Shown: one piece after another, positions 19,673 to 22,862 of the stretch | Numbering within the stretch: the stretch's first letter is position 1 | Layout of the letters: the number at the start of each line of letters is the position of its first letter | DNA from: Botryllus schlosseri | Lineage: Eukaryota; Chordata; Ascidiacea; Stolidobranchia; Styelidae | Length of the DNA stretch: 22,862 nucleotides | Assembly (NCBI GenBank): GCA_000444245.1 | Contig: ATSW01006972.1 | Span: 1-22,862 of the forward strand | Direction: 5' to 3' | Made by a program: the position numbers and the translations under genes | The notes under the pieces: generated by a model | Told to the model about the DNA's origin: nothing | What the model saw: the letters and a program-made list of their open reading frames with translations, nothing else | The model's database searches: none

Positions 19673-20042
19673 ATAATATATTGAATATTGAAAACAATAA
19701 ATATTGAAAATACTGAGGATGGAACTATCAGTTTGATATGTTGTCACCAATACGAAGAGGACTGCCAGCTGATATTGGACAATAGCCAACACACCAACGT
19801 CAAGGTTTCAGTCGTAGTGTTGGTTTACCTCTTTTTTACATAGGAGGAATCTTTGCATGGCTAGGCAGTATCAACATGCAAANCAAGGAGACTATGGCAT
19901 CAGGGATATGCTACGAAAATGCATTTTTGTACAGTGCTTTCCGGCCTTGATTCAACTTGTTTCCGAGGTGTTAGATATCTGTGGGGTTTCCTGACTGAAA
20001 ACTTGACTCTGCGCGATTTTGTGGCGCAAAAACTAGCTAATT
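19673..20042. other. Spacer between convergent transposase remnants
   Basis: The + strand P-like transposase ends at 19672 and a minus-strand transposase-like frame ends at 20043. Between them I see no coding similarity. One ambiguous base lies at 19883. Confidence 0.4.
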
Positions 20043-20966
20043 TTATGATAGCTGACTTCGTAGTGAAATAGCTCCAGTTGTGACTCGTTGATGCATCCTC
20101 TTAAACAACTTCTCAGCAAAGCCATGAGAAAACAGTCGTACCATTAGCTTTGTGACGTAAATAAAAAGTTCCTTAACATTTGACTCATCAGCAGCATCAA
20201 CACACATGTAAGAAACTGTCTGAACGGTTGTCCTGAAATATTCGCCATGAAGAACTCATCCGTCACTGCCCGGAAATCTATTTCATTTGCAGTTCTGCTC
20301 GCTTCCCTAGAAAACTTTAAATATACATACTATACGAAGTACACGTAATCCCCACGCTTTTCGTTCCATTAAGCAGTAAAGGGATCTTTGTGGCATCTTA
20401 CTGCGCAACTGTTCGACAATATATAGTGGGAATCTTGCATGAGCCTTTTTCAGGGTGTAGCCAGCTATATACTCAAGAGTCTCATTTTCAAATTGTCCAA
20501 TTTCTCCTCCAACCAATTTTTCTTCTTTTCTCGTATNACCAATTTCNGCAATTTTANGCATAACCTCAAGCAACAGTCGTGCTGGCCGATGGTCTGACGT
20601 TAACCTGTCAAAGTATTTATTTGCATGGAGGCACTCTGTTGGGTATAGCCTGATGATTGATCCCGAATTTGTGGCGGNAACGTAATCCGATATGAACTGC
20701 TTTACTTTACACTGCCCGAATGGTGTCAAAACAACTTTCTTATCGAGGACCTCCATAATTTGCCCTGGTGTTATATCATGTGACTTGCTTGCATCCGACA
20801 TATGTTCTGGTGTAGCANCGCGACAAGTTCTGCTTCCTTTCGAACACTTAGGAGTAGTGCTGCTGTCCATAGATTTTTCATCCATATCTACATACAGTAA
20901 CTCATGTATGATGTCCTCAGTCAGTAGTACGAAATCTAATTCCTCCATCCCAATTATGTCTGAATT
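20043..20966 (-). pseudogene. Transposase-like C-terminal fragment, family uncertain
   Basis: On the minus strand an open block (about 20966 down to 20345) begins after an AG acceptor-like ATTCAG and reads DIIGMEELDFVLLTEDIIHE onward. A later part has TLEYIAGYTLKKAHARFPLY. The EYIAGY..KK motif recurs near the C-terminus of P-like and other DDE transposases, which is the basis of the call. A second block in other frames continues ANEIDFRAVTDEFF, then HGEYFRTTVQTVSYMCVDAA, then ESNVKELFIYVTKLMVRLFS and stops at TAA 20043-20045. The passage from block one to two needs either a very short intron (about 38 bp, GTGTAC to TTCTAG) or a frameshift, plus one more shift near 20248. Five ambiguous bases occur at 20537, 20547, 20557, 20678 and 20818. 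It may be the inverted tail of another P-superfamily copy or an unrelated transposon. Confidence 0.5.
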
Positions 20967-21339
20967 ATGGAAAAGTCTTCTCTTTAATCATCAATACATT
21001 TTAAAACCTATCTATGATTATAAAAACCATAACATTTCAAGAAAAGCTGAGCTGAAGCCAATATTGAAATACCCAATTGATACAATAATAATTAGAGTGA
21101 ATATCATTACTTCATCTGCGCCAGTTCTGCTCATCAAATATCCTACTGATATTAATGCTTTGATAGCCGCTCAGTGGCTAAATGTACTGTATCAATAAAT
21201 AACCTGTTCTGATTGCCCTATATCCTCTCCACACCAAACATACCTGCATTTTTAACAGGCCATTTGACCGACAACCAGCCGTTTCATGCTAAGAAGCGAC
21301 AACAAATTTGCCGGTTGTCACATCAGTCGACCGTGAAAC
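20967..21339. other. Spacer, includes LINE 5' truncation point
   Basis: No protein similarity on either strand. The LINE that follows becomes recognisable only from about 21375, so its truncated 5' end falls in or just after this interval. No target duplication could be set because the 3' end lies beyond the window. Confidence 0.4.
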
Positions 21340-22862
21340 ATGTGTTGCTCATCTATCCGTAGGTTAGTTATCTCCTCCAATGACTTTCTCTCGTACTTGA
21401 GTCCTGGCCCTCAGAAATATATTTTTCTTGAGCCGACAAGTAGAGGAGAAGTTGCGATCGTATTATCTGAAATGAAAAGTAACAAAGCAGTAGGACCCGA
21501 TCTCATCCCAACTCACTTTATGAAGCTAGTCTTTAATATTATTGGTGATGTTATATGCATTTTCTTTAATGAGTCGATACGTCTAGGCATTTTCCCAGAT
21601 GCACTGAAAACTGCCAGAGTAATGCCAGTGTTTAAGAAAGGCTGTAAAAAACTAATTTCTAACTACCGACCAATATCTGTTTTGCCAAATCTTGCCACGG
21701 TTTTTGAGAAACTGATTGACTGCCGACTTAAGAACTTTTTTAAATTGAATGCAGTACTGTCTCCAACTCAGCATGGATTCAGATCAAACCACAACACCAA
21801 CCATGCAATACTATCAATTGTAACGGACTATTACAAAACCATCAAGCAAAAAAAAAGTGGCTGCAGCATTTTTATCGATCTCCGCAAAGCTTTCGACACA
21901 GTTAACCATAGAATCTTAAGATACAAGCTAAAACACTATGGAATCAGGGGTATTGCAGCAACTCTACTTGAAAGCTACCTGGCAAACCGCAAACAATTTG
22001 TTAAACTGGGGACATTAAGAACGACTACCAGAGATATAACTTGTGGAGTGCCACAAGGCTCAGTCCTTGGACCGACTTTTTTGGCTGCAAGCAAACAAAC
22101 TAAGTTTGAATGCAGATAAGACCGAGATGCTCGTTTTAAATAATGCCAGTCATAATTTCACTGTGAACATCAATCATAAACAAATCTCAATATGTGAATC
22201 AGCAAAATATCTCGGCGTCACCATTGATTCCAAATTGTCTTGGAAGCAGCATATTGAATGCACAATATCAAAACTAGCTCGGTGTGTGGGAATAATGACC
22301 CGTCTCCAATCTTTGGTTTCCAGATCAGTACTACGAACCATCTACTTCTCTCTTTTCCACTCACATCTGCAATATGGAATCGTAGTATGGGGAAATGCAT
22401 GCACTACATTTTTGTGCAGAATTCGAACCCTGCAAAACCATGCGATACAGCTGATCTCATCTGTACCTTTACTTACCAATTTATCGCCTTACTACCGTAA
22501 GCATCGAATTTTGCGAGTTGATGAACTATATCGCTTCGAAGTATCAAAAGTTGTTCACAAATATTTTTCCAATAGTCTGCCTCCTGTGTTTGATGACTTT
22601 TTCATACCTGCTAAACATGTCCATTCCCATTACACGAGATCCTTGTCTAAAGGAAACATCTACTTACCCCAACCCAATAGCAACCTAACTAAGAGATCTG
22701 TCGACTACTCGGGACCTATCATCTGGAATGCATTACCACCACATATCCGTGAATTGCCTTATAATAGATTCAAAAAAGCCCTACTTGATCACCTCTTGTC
22801 GTTACACTAACACTGTTGCCCTACCTCGCCCAGACATTGCTTCATTGATCATTTGCTACCAT
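21340..22862 (+). pseudogene. CR1/L2-type LINE, reverse transcriptase with catalytic segment deleted
   Basis: The + strand encodes the polymerase of a non-LTR retrotransposon of the CR1/L2/Crack group. In the first block (21340-22079) the landmarks are KSNKAVGPDLIP, MPVFKKGCKKLISNYRPISV, QHGFRSNHNTNHAI, motif A FIDLRKAFDTVNH (aspartates at 21877 and 21895) and motif B GVPQGSVLGP (22045-22074). The next recognisable residues, WLQANKLSLNADKTEML from 22082, lie in another frame. They belong after motif C, so the YINDL...FADD segment (some 50-60 residues) is gone. The second block runs on through YLGVTIDSKLSWKQHIE, WGNACTTF and YSGPIIWNALPPHIRELP to TAA at 22808-22810. The endonuclease domain is absent (5' truncation). 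The 3' UTR continues past the window end. Outside the deletion the frames are clean, so the copy is fairly young. Confidence 0.92.

Noticed and set aside
20692-21198. 168-codon + strand open frame
   Set aside because: It is largely the antisense shadow of the minus-strand transposase-like block, which carries the recognisable motif.

Overview
This is a TE-rich piece of a metazoan nuclear genome. The evidence is a multi-exon host gene with GT-AG introns, several families of decayed DNA transposons, non-LTR retrotransposon fragments and many minisatellites. The host gene is the 3' end of DNAJC13 (Rme-8), a conserved animal endosomal J-domain protein. A marine invertebrate such as a tunicate would fit the mix of P-superfamily, hAT and CR1/L2-like elements, but the species cannot be fixed from this sequence. 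I saw no LTR element, virus-like element, tRNA gene, rRNA gene or CRISPR array, and no coherent new multi-gene system.

Layout. 1-7160 holds no gene I can recognise. It has a (CT)n tail after what looks like a LINE 3' end, a 41-42 bp minisatellite (1349-1720), a hAT terminus (3825), a tRNA-like SINE candidate (about 4945-5110), a tandem repeat (6317-6532), and twin palindromes (6859-6912) whose flank matches the SINE tail. 7162-10729 holds the last six recognisable coding exons of DNAJC13 on the + strand. Splice sites are canonical, but there is one in-frame TAA and one single-base deletion. 11748-12047 is a 300 bp hAT MITE. 12232-13398 is a second non-autonomous element with an 8 bp target duplication and five subterminal motifs. 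13761-14789 is a large inverted-repeat (foldback) structure. 15151-15536 is a minisatellite present in both orientations. 15895-16425 is a minus-strand LINE C-terminus.

16420-19672 is the most interesting part. It is a P-superfamily transposase gene whose apparent frame breaks mostly resolve into short GT-AG introns. A 1573 bp hAT element (17334-18906) sits inside one of these introns and leaves donor and acceptor intact. Beyond it lies a minus-strand transposase-like C-terminus (20043-20966) that I cannot place. From 21340 to the window end is a 5'-truncated CR1/L2-type LINE that has lost the reverse-transcriptase catalytic segment.

The genes do not form a pathway. DNAJC13 is the only host gene seen, and the rest is nested transposon debris. 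Several insertions share a CTAG-centred target site.
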